Assembly (NCBI RefSeq): GCF_001006325.2
Contig: NZ_LBIA02000001.1
Coordinates: 2,791,501 to 2,855,500, forward strand
Direction: 5' to 3'
Length of the DNA stretch: 64,000 nt
Origin: Afipia massiliensis
GTDB taxonomy: Bacteria > Pseudomonadota > Alphaproteobacteria > Rhizobiales > Xanthobacteraceae
The position numbers and the translations under genes are program-made. The notes below the pieces were generated by a model. The model did not search any database. It was not told where the DNA came from and saw only the letters and a program-made list of their open reading frames with translations. This document shows, in pieces, positions 51,698 to 59,616 of this stretch (position 1 is its first letter; the number at the start of each line of letters is the position of its first letter).

Positions 51698-51767
51698 GAA
51701 GAAAGCAGACCCGAATTTGCGTGCAGCCCCGCGCAACCACGCCACTCATGCATCAGGATTACACAAT

Positions 51768-53204
51768 ATGACCACCGCCACCGCGAAAGCCCCCGCAGGC
51801 TTCAACGACTACATCGTCGCAGACATCGGCCTTGCCGAGTTCGGCCGCAAGGAACTCTCGCTGGCCGAGACCGAAATGCCCGGCCTGATGGCGACCCGCG
51901 AAGAGTACGGCCCGAAGCAGCCGCTGAAGGGCGCGCGCATCGCGGGCTCCCTGCACATGACCATTCAGACCGGCGTGCTGATTGAAACGCTGAAGGCGCT
52001 CGGCGCTGACATCCGCTGGGTCTCCTGCAACATCTATTCGACGCAGGATCACGCCGCTGCCGCCATCGCGGCCGCAGGCATTCCGGTGTTCGCGATCAAG
52101 GGCGAGACGCTGAAGGATTACTGGGACTACACCGCCAAGCTGTTCGACTGGCACGGCGGCGGTCATCCGAACATGATCCTCGATGACGGCGGCGACGCCA
52201 CCATGTACGTCCACCTCGGCCTGCGCGCCGAGAACGGCGACGTAGCATTTTTGGACAAGCCGGGCTCCGAGGAAGAGGAAGTATTCTTCGCGCTGCTCAA
52301 GAAGCAGCTCAAGGACAAGCCGAAGGGCTACTTCAAGGCGATCGCCGACAGCATCAAGGGCGTTTCGGAAGAAACCACCACGGGCGTGCATCGTCTGTAC
52401 GACATGCAGAAGGCCGGCACGCTGCTGTGGCCTGCCATCAACGTCAATGACTCGGTCACCAAGTCGAAGTTCGACAACCTCTATGGCTGCCGTGAATCGC
52501 TGGTCGACGGCATCCGCCGCGGCACCGACGTCATGATGTCGGGCAAGGTCGCGATGGTCGCGGGCTTCGGCGACGTCGGCAAGGGCTCGGCGGCTTCGCT
52601 GCGTCAGGCCGGCTGCCGCGTGATGGTCTCCGAAGTCGATCCGATCTGCGCGCTGCAGGCGGCGATGGAAGGCTATCAGGTCGTGACCATGGAAGACGCG
52701 GCACCTCAGGCCGACATCTTCGTTACCGCGACCGGCAACAAGGACATCATCACCATCGAGCACATGCGCGCGATGAAGGATCGCGCCATCGTCTGCAACA
52801 TCGGCCACTTCGACAACGAGATCCAGATCGCCTCGCTGAAGAACCTGAAGTGGACCAACATCAAGCCGCAGGTTGATGAAATCGCGTTTCCGGACGGTCA
52901 CCGCATCATCATGCTGTCGGAAGGCCGCCTCGTGAACCTCGGCAACGCGATGGGTCATCCGTCCTTCGTGATGTCGGCGTCGTTCACCAACCAGACGCTG
53001 GCGCAGATCGAACTGTGGGCCAACAACAAGGACGGCAAGTACAAGAAGGAAGTCTACGTGCTGCCGAAGTCGCTCGACGAGAAGGTTGCGCGCCTCCACC
53101 TTGCCAAGATCGGCGTCAAGCTCACCGAACTGCGCAAGGATCAGGCCGACTACATAGGTGTGAAGCAGGAAGGCCCGTACAAGAGCGATCATTATCGCTA
53201 TTGA
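51768..53204 (+). CDS. ahcY: S-adenosylhomocysteine hydrolase
   Basis: A 478-residue SAHase, which splits S-adenosylhomocysteine to homocysteine and adenosine. It has the N-terminal [28 protein letters not shown], active-site [14 protein letters not shown], the NAD loop [15 protein letters not shown] and the conserved C terminus KSDHYRY. The insertion typical of many bacterial and plant forms ([17 protein letters not shown]) is present. ATG 51768 has AGGA 9 nt upstream; the open frame before it is coded by a repeat. It removes the inhibitor SAH and thus keeps methyltransferases active, complementing metK. Confidence 0.98.
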   Translation: MTTATAKAPAGFNDYIVADIGLAEFGRKELSLAETEMPGLMATREEYGPKQPLKGARIAGSLHMTIQTGVLIETLKALGADIRWVSCNIYSTQDHAAAAIAAAGIPVFAIKGETLKDYWDYTAKLFDWHGGGHPNMILDDGGDATMYVHLGLRAENGDVAFLDKPGSEEEEVFFALLKKQLKDKPKGYFKAIADSIKGVSEETTTGVHRLYDMQKAGTLLWPAINVNDSVTKSKFDNLYGCRESLVDGIRRGTDVMMSGKVAMVAGFGDVGKGSAASLRQAGCRVMVSEVDPICALQAAMEGYQVVTMEDAAPQADIFVTATGNKDIITIEHMRAMKDRAIVCNIGHFDNEIQIASLKNLKWTNIKPQVDEIAFPDGHRIIMLSEGRLVNLGNAMGHPSFVMSASFTNQTLAQIELWANNKDGKYKKEVYVLPKSLDEKVARLHLAKIGVKLTELRKDQADYIGVKQEGPYKSDHYRY

Positions 53205-53213
53205 GCCTCGCTT

Positions 53214-53311
53214 GTCATTCCGGGATGCGCCTTTTGGCGCAGGCCCGGAATCCATGCTTTCTGCCTTCTGGATTCCGGGTTCGCTCGCGATGCTCGCGCC
53301 CCGGAATGACG
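53214..53311. repeat. Palindromic repeat, family D (gtcattccgggatgcgcc type)
   Basis: Ends gtcattccggg and ccccggaatgacg, inner arms cccggaatccat and tggattccgggtt. A second copy lies at 61136-61239. It directly follows ahcY and precedes the terminator. Confidence 0.88.
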
Positions 53312-53316
53312 GATCG

Positions 53317-53350
53317 AAAAAAGCCCCGGAGCAATCCGGGGCTTTTGTTT
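53317..53350. terminator. Bidirectional rho-independent terminator
   Basis: AAAAAAGCCCCGGA-gcaa-TCCGGGGCTTTTG forms a GC-rich stem with T runs on both sides. It lies between the convergent ahcY and glycosyltransferase genes and can end both transcripts. Confidence 0.88.
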
Positions 53351-53387
53351 TGCTTACCGAAGGTGAGGAAGATCGACACACGAATAG

Positions 53388-54389
53388 CTATCGGCTGTCG
53401 CCGCCTTTTCCACCGGGCAACAGCCGCCGCATCGCGCGAAGCGGTCTCGTTATGCGCCACGAGGTACTCTGCCGCAGTTGCAGGTTCGCCTTTTCGCGGC
53501 GGTCCATCTCGGGAAGGATTTCGTTCATGAGCATCCAGGACAGCCGTGACACGACTTTGTCCAGAGTGGCGCGGAACGTCGCGCTCCATTGCGGGCCGCC
53601 TGCCTCCATGACGGTGCTGTAGGCTTCCTGCCCGGTCTTGCCGGGCAATGGCGCACAGCGAAGCAGCGAAGGCCACCATCCACAGCGCTCTGCGAACGCC
53701 GATCCGTAGCTATGGGCGCGAAAGCGCGACGCGTCCGATTTGCGCCAGTTGGCGATGAAATGAAGCGATGTTGCCACGGGGAGGTGACTCACCCGGCCGC
53801 CATCCGCATCGATGATCCGCCGCCAGAGAACCCAGTCCGCTGCATCGGGGACGTTTTCAGGCCAATAGCCGACGCGCTCCAGGATGTCGCGACGATGGAC
53901 GATGGCGTTCGCGGGGATGGTGTTGCCGACCTCGCGAAACTCCGCCTGAGCATCCGGAAACGTAATGTCGGTATAGAGCGGGACCGCCGCGCCTTCGTCG
54001 GAAACCCAAACGGGGCGGCTGTAAGCCAGTGCGGTGCCGGAACGATCGAGCAATTCGCCGAGCAGTTCGAGATGATCCGGGAATAGAAGGTCGTCGTGCG
54101 CTGCAAATGCAATGTAGCGGCCGCGGGCTTCGCGCAACGCGACGTTGCGGTTCGCGTAGCCGAAGAACGGCGCCTTCGGCAGATCGAAAAAACGAATTCT
54201 GGGGTCGTCAAATCCGCCGACGACCTTGGCGGTGTCGTCGGTGCATCCGTCGGCAACGATGAACAATTCGAAATCGCGGTTGGTCTGGGCGAGCACGGAC
54301 CGGATCGCGAACGCAATGATGTCTGCACGATTATGCGTCGGCATCAAAACAGTGAACTGAGGGGCGGCGCGCGATCCGTCGCCTACCAC
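53388..54389 (-). CDS. Family 2 glycosyltransferase
   Basis: A 333-residue GT-A fold transferase. It opens with FTVLMPTHNRADIIAFAIRSVLAQT and VADGCTDDTAKVV, has the metal-binding Asp pair in FAAHDDLLFPDHLELLGELLDRS (DxD-like HDD), and the acceptor region with PENVPDAADWVLWRRIIDADGG. The C-terminal helices (NLQLRQSTSWRITRPLRAMRRLLPGGKGG) are basic. Start: GTG 54389 with GGGAG upstream, overlapping the RmlC-like gene stop by 7 bp, so the two form an operon. It probably adds a sugar to a surface polysaccharide, but donor and acceptor are not known. Confidence 0.88.
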   Translation of the reverse strand: MVGDGSRAAPQFTVLMPTHNRADIIAFAIRSVLAQTNRDFELFIVADGCTDDTAKVVGGFDDPRIRFFDLPKAPFFGYANRNVALREARGRYIAFAAHDDLLFPDHLELLGELLDRSGTALAYSRPVWVSDEGAAVPLYTDITFPDAQAEFREVGNTIPANAIVHRRDILERVGYWPENVPDAADWVLWRRIIDADGGRVSHLPVATSLHFIANWRKSDASRFRAHSYGSAFAERCGWWPSLLRCAPLPGKTGQEAYSTVMEAGGPQWSATFRATLDKVVSRLSWMLMNEILPEMDRREKANLQLRQSTSWRITRPLRAMRRLLPGGKGGDSR

Positions 54390-54946
54390 CCGGTCGCTCC
54401 CGGTCCGAAGGAATACGGAATCAGATCGGTGTCGATGGGGAGCCGGTACTTGTCGGGGTTGGCATAGTCGTAAGGCTCGGTCGGAAAATTCACGACGGTC
54501 GCATCGCGGCTTCCGATGTTGTGGTCGGCGTGCCACACGTCGACCGGAACATTGACCAGCACGCGGTGATGCTCCGACAGAACGATCTTGCACACTTGGC
54601 CGAAGGTCGGACTTGCAGGGCGGCTATCATACAGGACCAGTTCGATTTCCCCGGTCAGCAGCGTGTAGCGGTCTTGATGACGGCGATGAAGATTCCAGCC
54701 TTTGACGACGCCGGGCCGGATCGTGAATGTGTAAGAGGAACGGATCGGGTCCGGATAGCCCCATCGCTCGTCCATTAGTTCTGTGACCGTTCCGCGCGCG
54801 TCGCTGTGGGTTGTCAGCGGGCGGATGACGACGCCGTGGGTCAAGGGTCGCAGCAAGTCGCCCGAGTTCGATACTGTGGGACGGTCCTGCGCGGCAGCCT
54901 CGAGCAGTTGATTGAAATGATGTGTCTGATCCATTTTTCCAGCCAT
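54383..54946 (-). CDS. RmlC-like cupin (sugar 3,5-epimerase type)
   Basis: A 187-residue cupin related to dTDP-4-dehydrorhamnose 3,5-epimerase-like proteins. Features: VVIRPLTTHSDARGTVTELMDERWGYPDPIRSSYTFTIRPGVVKGWNLHRRHQDRYTLLTGEIELVLYDSR and VNVPVDVWHADHNIGS. It has the HRRHQDRY His motif. It overlaps the glycosyltransferase gene by 7 bp, supporting a role in making a modified sugar. Start ATG 54946; ATG 54934 is also possible. It could bind a sugar rather than epimerise one. Confidence 0.82.
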   Translation of the reverse strand: MAGKMDQTHHFNQLLEAAAQDRPTVSNSGDLLRPLTHGVVIRPLTTHSDARGTVTELMDERWGYPDPIRSSYTFTIRPGVVKGWNLHRRHQDRYTLLTGEIELVLYDSRPASPTFGQVCKIVLSEHHRVLVNVPVDVWHADHNIGSRDATVVNFPTEPYDYANPDKYRLPIDTDLIPYSFGPGATGW

Positions 54947-55017
54947 ATGCAATAATTCGTCCCTTCTACTCGATATGTAAGAAGGCACAATCGGTTTGGC
55001 GTATTCGATCGAACCCG

Positions 55018-55052
55018 CGAAAAGCCCCGGAGGAATCCCGGGCTTTTTGCGT
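55018..55052. terminator. Terminator-like hairpin between divergent genes
   Basis: AAAAGCCCCGGAGGAATCCCGGGCTTTTT forms a GC stem with A and T tracts on both sides. It lies in the gap between the divergent RmlC-like and arginase genes, where no coding sequence needs ending. See the findings. Confidence 0.7.
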
Positions 55053-55136
55053 TGAGAGTGCGTATCGCCACGCGCGCGAATCCCGCTAGGATGCGGCAGA
55101 GTTCCGTCTCCATCGCTCACCCGCGCGAGGTTGTTC

Positions 55137-56099
55137 GTGACCGCTGATTCAAATTCCTATCCGACGACGGTTTCGCTGCTCGGCGTGCCCATCGAAGTCG
55201 GCGCGTCGCAGAAAGGCGCGCTGATGGGCCCTGCGGCGCTGCGCACGGCAGGCATCGCACCGCTGCTGGAAAGCCTCGGGTTCGCGGTCGAGGATCACGG
55301 CGACCTCTCGCCGCGCGATCTGACCTTCAGCGATGAAGCGCCGCCAAACACGAAGCACTACCGCGAAATCAAGGCGTGGATCGGCGAGACCAGCCAACGC
55401 GCCTACGCCATGGCGAAGTCCGGCGCGATCCCGGTTTTCCTCGGCGGCGATCACTCGCTGTCGATGGGCTCGGTGAACGGTGTCGCGCGGCACTGGCACG
55501 CGCAGGGGCGCGAGCTGTTCGTGCTCTGGCTCGATGCCCACGCCGATTACAACACGCCCGCGACGACGATCACCGGCAACATGCACGGCATGTCCGGTGC
55601 GTTCCTGTGCGGCGAGCCGGGGCTGGACGATCTCTTGCCGCGCGATGAACGATCCTCGATCGTGCCGCGCCAGCTCGGCCTGTTCGGTCTGCGCTCGGTG
55701 GACAAGCTGGAAAAGGAATTGCTCGGCAAGCGCGATGTCTGGATCGCCGACATGCGCAGGATCGATGAGTTCGGCGTCAGCGTGCTGATGCGCGAATTCA
55801 TCGAGCGGGTGAGGGCGCGAAACGGCGTCCTGCATGTCAGTCTCGATGTGGATTTTCTCGATCCGGTGTCGGCTCCCGGCGTCGGCACCACGGTGTCGGG
55901 AGGAGCGACCTATCGCGAAGCGCATCTTGTGATGGAGATGCTTCAGGATTCAGGTTTGGTGCGCTCGCTCGATCTGGTCGAGCTCAATCCGTTTCTGGAC
56001 AACCGCGGCCTCACCGCGCGCACCGTGGTCGAACTCGTCGGCAGTCTGTTCGGTCAGCAGATCCATGACCGGCCGACGCCGAGCAACGCAGTGGTGTAG
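55137..56099 (+). CDS. Arginase
   Basis: A 320-residue ureohydrolase that splits arginine to ornithine and urea. All Mn-binding motifs are present: GGDHSLSMG, LDAHADYNTP (with GNMHGM following), DVDFLDP, and the Glu in LVELNP. The N terminus LLGVPIEVGASQKGALMGPAALR is typical of arginase (as opposed to agmatinase). GTG 55137 is chosen because GAGG lies 6 nt upstream; the TTG at 55131 would have no room for a ribosome site. It stands alone; no urease or ornithine gene is next to it. The gap after it (56100-56321) has no gene. Confidence 0.93.
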   Translation: MTADSNSYPTTVSLLGVPIEVGASQKGALMGPAALRTAGIAPLLESLGFAVEDHGDLSPRDLTFSDEAPPNTKHYREIKAWIGETSQRAYAMAKSGAIPVFLGGDHSLSMGSVNGVARHWHAQGRELFVLWLDAHADYNTPATTITGNMHGMSGAFLCGEPGLDDLLPRDERSSIVPRQLGLFGLRSVDKLEKELLGKRDVWIADMRRIDEFGVSVLMREFIERVRARNGVLHVSLDVDFLDPVSAPGVGTTVSGGATYREAHLVMEMLQDSGLVRSLDLVELNPFLDNRGLTARTVVELVGSLFGQQIHDRPTPSNAVV

Positions 56100-56321
56100 G
56101 CTGTAGAAAAGAGCTCGCTAACGGGTCCTAGTCCAAATTGGAGATGAAGCAGACAGTCTTGGCAAACAAACCGGGACTTCCCAGTTGAAGCAGTAGAGGC
56201 CGCTCGAGCAGGAAGATAGGTGCCGGTATTCTGCACAGCTGACGAATTTCAAACTGCCCCTCGTTGACCGAGGGTCTTACTTTCCATCAATATATAGAGC
56301 GGCGGGATAGGGGACTACGCA
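56100..56321. other. Intergenic gap with promoter-like elements before the AbiTii gene
   Basis: The composition changes here to lower GC. A small inverted repeat CCCTCG (56258-56263) and CGAGGG (56269-56274) overlaps a TTGACC hexamer, with AATATATA at 56289-56296. These could be a promoter and operator for the next gene, although the spacing is longer than ideal. Nothing else is seen. Confidence 0.35.
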
Positions 56322-57209
56322 GTGCCTACATTGGTCGAACAGCTACAGCGCGATGCGATGGACCCAAACTTTCGTATCAGTGATCTGCTTCGGAGAGTTA
56401 AGTTCACTGCAGTGCAACTTGGTCTTGGGACTGTCGAAGATTGGGTGGAGCAAGAACTAAACGGCTATGAAGGCATGCCTCCCGCTTATCGGACAGTGTA
56501 TGGTCGGCCGATGGCGCACCACCCATATCGCGGGTGGGAGGATATCGGGCAGGCTCCCGAGTGGATGCAGAGACGGCCTAACGGTCAGGCGATCGCGGTA
56601 ATTGAGGGGTTCATTGCTCAGGCTGCTGCGACCAACAGCACGCAATTCCACATGCCTTATCCTGACGAACTAACCGAGAAACTTTACAAGTCGAATAATA
56701 CCGCAGGCATGAACTGCCACCTTATTGTGTCTCCTGCTGAGATGCTCCGAATTGTCGACAAAGTGCGTAATCTAGTGCTCGATTGGGCGCTCAATTTGCA
56801 GAAGGCGGGCATTATGGGATCCGAATTCAATTTTAATGACGCGGAGAAGCAAAAGGCGCACGCAGCCGCGACCGTCATCACCATTGGCTCGATCAGCAAT
56901 TTTCAAGGTAACATCGGGCAAGGCAACGTGGCATCGGACAACTCCTTCAAGATAGGAGACCTTCAGCCAATCCTAGAGCAGCTTAAACCGTACCTTGGGA
57001 TGTTAGCTTCTTCGGGAGCGACCGATATATCTGAGCGCGTAGCGACGCTGGAAAAGGCGCTAGCTCAGCAACCGGCAAACGACTCATTGGTGAGAGGACT
57101 GGTCACCGATCTTCGTAATACTTTGACGGGAGCAGCCGGAAACCTCATCGCGACCGGGGCGATCGCTGCGCTAAATATGGTCTTGGGTACCGGCGTCCCG
57201 GCGGTCTAA
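56322..57209 (+). CDS. AbiTii-domain protein (abortive-infection type)
   Basis: A 295-residue protein. The N-terminal ~100 residues match the AbiTii domain: LVEQLQRDAMDPNFRISDLLRRVKFTAVQLGLGTVEDWVEQELNGYEGMPPAYRTVYGRP. Proteins with this domain are linked to abortive infection against phages. The C-terminal part has a repeated Gly-Asn segment (SNFQGNIGQGNVASDNSFKIGDLQPILEQLKPYLG), followed by a helical region and a hydrophobic end (AGNLIATGAIAALNMVLGTG). GTG 56322 has AGGGG 8 nt upstream. Two hand-counted 60-base stretches are 40% and 53% GC, well below neighbouring genes (68% in an arginase stretch), suggesting recent transfer. It stands alone, and its mechanism is unknown. Confidence 0.82.
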   Translation: MPTLVEQLQRDAMDPNFRISDLLRRVKFTAVQLGLGTVEDWVEQELNGYEGMPPAYRTVYGRPMAHHPYRGWEDIGQAPEWMQRRPNGQAIAVIEGFIAQAAATNSTQFHMPYPDELTEKLYKSNNTAGMNCHLIVSPAEMLRIVDKVRNLVLDWALNLQKAGIMGSEFNFNDAEKQKAHAAATVITIGSISNFQGNIGQGNVASDNSFKIGDLQPILEQLKPYLGMLASSGATDISERVATLEKALAQQPANDSLVRGLVTDLRNTLTGAAGNLIATGAIAALNMVLGTGVPAV

Positions 57210-57231
57210 GCGTCAGGCACTGAGCTACTTC

Positions 57232-57357
57232 CCTACCTTCTCCATATATACACGCGATCCTCCGCCGGCAGTCCGTCCAGCCACATCTGCTCGTCGCCGG
57301 GCTCGGGCAGCACGTGGCCGTACTCCGCCATCTGCCGGGCAGGGATCTCGGTGACAG
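57232..57357 (-). pseudogene. Possible 3' gene remnant
   Basis: On the minus strand the frame reads VTEIPARQMAEYGHVLPEPG, then DEQMWLDGLPAEDRVYIWRR and a stop (TAG at about 57234). It looks like protein rather than random translation, but no start codon is found: the frame is closed by TGA about 10 codons upstream. It may be the end of a lost gene. Family unknown. Confidence 0.35.
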
Positions 57358-57394
57358 GAGAAGATGTGGAGCGCGATCATGCAACACCTCCGGT

Positions 57395-57420
57395 GTCGTC
57401 CCCGCGAAAGCGGGGACCCA
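57395..57420. repeat. Single-arm copy of palindromic repeat family C
   Basis: gtcgtccccgcgaaagcggggaccca matches one arm of the repeat at 34922-35040, with small changes that keep the hairpin paired. Confidence 0.7.
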
Positions 57421-57435
57421 TAGCGACCGAACACT

Positions 57436-57541
57436 GTCGTCCTGAGGTGCGAGCACTTGCGAGCCTCGAAGGACGACGGCAACAGGCAACCGCGCATCCT
57501 TCGAGGCTCGCCGCAAGCGCGGCTCACACCTCAGGATGACG
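57436..57541. repeat. Palindromic repeat, family E (gtcgtcctgaggtgcgagc type)
   Basis: The outer arms gtcgtcctgaggtgcgagc and the inverse gcggctcacacctcaggatgac, with inner arms gagcctcgaagga and tccttcgaggctc, form an imperfect palindrome of about 106 bp. Confidence 0.8.
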
Positions 57542-58064
57542 CGACATCGCTACGTTAGCGACCAATCGGTCCCATCGGGTCGGCGAAGCCGGACCCGTTG
57601 ACGAGGACGACGCGGAGAGATCGCGTCATCGCGTTGTGGATGCGCGTGATCCCTTGGCGATGGCGGCCTTCTTTGCGGCGTCGAGCAGGCCTGTGGGCGC
57701 GATGCAGTGATATGTCGGCATCGATGCGTCGCTGCTTGAAGTGAATCTTCTTGGAGAGGTTTAAGGATATCCCCGCACGTTAAGCTGTAAATGTCGCTGC
57801 ATCGGCAGGCTATTTTCGGCTCCCAAGCCTCTGGCATTGCTGCGTTAAACGCCTGCGCCGCTGTGCGAACACAATTGAGTTGTTGCTTTAAGGGCTTGAA
57901 CTGCTACAAGCCTCGCATTCGACCTGCGGCACAGCTTTAGTTAAAGCGCCCTTTGGACCTTTTTGGTCCCCTCCGGCTCCTTACCCAAAGACATCGCTAG
58001 ATTGGATTGCTCCGCGCGACGTCGTGCGGAACTGCGCATGTACGCGCCTAAAGGATTGTTTGTT

Positions 58065-58274
58065 ATGACGACTGGTACTGTGAAGTGGTTCAACGGCCAA
58101 AAGGGCTTTGGTTTCATTCAGCCGAGCGATGGCGGCACCGATGTGTTCGTTCACATCAGCGCTGTCGAGCGTGCTGGCCTGACCGGCCTTGCCGAAGGAC
58201 AGAAGGTTTCGTACGAAGCCAAGGTTGACAAGATGCGCGGCAAGACCAGCGCAGAAAACCTGCAGATTCTGTAA
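58065..58274 (+). CDS. Cold-shock domain protein, CspA family
   Basis: A 69-residue single-domain cold-shock protein. RNP1 is KGFGFIQP and RNP2 is DVFVHISAV, in the usual order, with [10 protein letters not shown] at the N terminus. It binds single-stranded RNA/DNA and acts as an RNA chaperone. ATG 58065 has AAGGA 9 nt upstream. The preceding non-coding stretch could hold a long 5' leader, as is common for cold-induced csp genes; this is inference. The stop is followed by a weak hairpin (about 58285-58309). Confidence 0.95.
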   Translation: MTTGTVKWFNGQKGFGFIQPSDGGTDVFVHISAVERAGLTGLAEGQKVSYEAKVDKMRGKTSAENLQIL

Positions 58275-58414
58275 GGCCTGATCGCGGCGACCGGACACCG
58301 GTTGTCGCGTAAGCCTTCTTAAAGAAAAAGAGCCAGGCGCTGCATCCACGGATGTACTGGTCGCAGCAGCCAGCTTTTCGCTCGTTTCACGGATGTAATG
58401 AAACGGACGTCACC

Positions 58415-58443
58415 AAGCCCCGTCAGCAATGATGGGGCTTTTT
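58415..58443 (+). terminator. Rho-independent terminator downstream of cspA
   Basis: AAGCCCC-gtcagcaatgat-GGGGCTTTTT gives a 7-bp stem ending in a T run. It lies 141 bp after cspA and just before the methyltransferase gene. Confidence 0.82.
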
Positions 58444-58515
58444 GCTGTCTGGGCCCAGGGAGGGTACGGATATATCTTTTATAATGACGATTGTGATTCC
58501 ACAGGAGCGGGGCAT

Positions 58516-59529
58516 ATGAGCGAAACGACACCTGACGATATTATGAAGATCGGCATGGGCTTCTGGGCCTCGAAGACGCTGCTCAGCGCTGTCGAACTCG
58601 GCCTGTTCAGCTTGCTCGCCAAGGCGCCAGCCGATCTCGAAACATTGCAGGCCCGGCTCAAGTTGCATCCGCGCTCCGCCCGCGACTTCCTCGATGCATT
58701 GGTCGCGCTCAAAATGCTTGAGCGTGACAACGGCATTTACCGTAACGCGCCGGATACTGATCTCTTTCTCGACAAAGCCAAGCCATCCTATATCGGCGGC
58801 ATCCTGGAGATGGCGAATTCGCGGCTCTATGGTTTCTGGGGATCGCTGACCGAGGCGCTGCAAACCGGTCAGTTGCAGAACGAAGGCAAGCACGGCGGCG
58901 ACTTTTTTTCCGCGATCTATGCCTCACCGGAAGGTCTGCGCGGCTTTCTCGGCGCGATGAGCGGCATCAGCGCCGGCGCAGCGCAGGCGCTCGCGGCGAA
59001 ATTCGACTGGAAGCCTTACGAGACCGTGATGGACGTTGGCGCTGCCCAGGGCATTGTACCGGTGACTCTGGCACGCGCGCATCCGCATCTCAGCGGCATT
59101 GGCTTCGATCTTCCCGCCGTTCGACCGGTGTTTGAGGAATTCGTCGCGCAACAAGGCTTGAAGGACCGGGTGCGCTTTCAGTCCGGTAATTTCTTCGAGG
59201 CGCCGTTGCCGAGCGCCGACGTAATCGTGATGGGTCACATCCTGCATGACTGGGATCTGCCGCAGAAGAAGATGCTGCTGGAAAAAGCTTTCGCGGCGCT
59301 TTCGAAGGGCGGTGCGCTCATCGTCTATGAAGCGCTCATCGACGACAATCGCAGTGAAAATGCTTTCGGCCTGCTGATGAGCCTTAACATGCTGATCGAA
59401 ACGCAGGGCGGCTTCGACTACACCGGGGCTGATTGCCAATCATGGATGCGCGATGCGGGCTTCGTGTCCACGCGCGTGGAACCGCTGGTCGGTCCGGACT
59501 CGATGGTGATCGGATACAAGCCTGGGTGA
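58516..59529 (+). CDS. O-methyltransferase, dimerisation-domain type (Methyltransf_2 family)
   Basis: A 337-residue methyltransferase. Residues ~10-95 are the helical dimerisation/winged-helix domain ([52 protein letters not shown]). The catalytic part has the SAM loop [20 protein letters not shown], then [16 protein letters not shown] and the catalytic-region [37 protein letters not shown]. This resembles plant COMT/CrtF-type enzymes that methylate hydroxyl groups of small molecules. ATG 58516 follows GGAGCGGGG. It lies 87 bp upstream of an FMO on the same strand, so the two may act on one substrate. Confidence 0.9.
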   Translation: MSETTPDDIMKIGMGFWASKTLLSAVELGLFSLLAKAPADLETLQARLKLHPRSARDFLDALVALKMLERDNGIYRNAPDTDLFLDKAKPSYIGGILEMANSRLYGFWGSLTEALQTGQLQNEGKHGGDFFSAIYASPEGLRGFLGAMSGISAGAAQALAAKFDWKPYETVMDVGAAQGIVPVTLARAHPHLSGIGFDLPAVRPVFEEFVAQQGLKDRVRFQSGNFFEAPLPSADVIVMGHILHDWDLPQKKMLLEKAFAALSKGGALIVYEALIDDNRSENAFGLLMSLNMLIETQGGFDYTGADCQSWMRDAGFVSTRVEPLVGPDSMVIGYKPG

Positions 59530-59616
59530 ATCGCAGTGTTCAATCGCTCATGAGAAGGCGCCAAGGCAGCTTGCAATTTCTGCTGCTCTGCGACCTAATC
59601 CGTCAGGGAGATTGAA

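Larger units (their letters stand above)
57210..58064. other. Long non-coding stretch with repeats, a gene remnant and the cspA leader
   Basis: 855 bp without a real gene. It holds a possible gene fragment (57232-57357), a single arm of repeat C (57395-57420), a palindrome of type E (57436-57541), and the leader of cspA. The part near 57950 has a small hairpin, GGACC-ttttt-GGTCC. The region 57560-57840 shows no convincing coding frame. Confidence 0.55.

Noticed and set aside
51698-51767. SAH riboswitch before ahcY
   Set aside because: The 70-bp stretch after the repeat shows no SAH-element core; the rest of the gap is a dispersed palindrome.
51759-53381. 540-residue minus-strand frame opposite ahcY
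   Set aside because: Antisense to a highly conserved enzyme and lacking any recognisable domain.
57395-57541. CRISPR-like repetition
   Set aside because: The repeats are inverted palindromes without regular direct repeats and spacers.
57550-57837. 95-residue minus-strand frame after the AbiTii gene
   Set aside because: Arg/Pro-rich translation without family features and no ribosome site.
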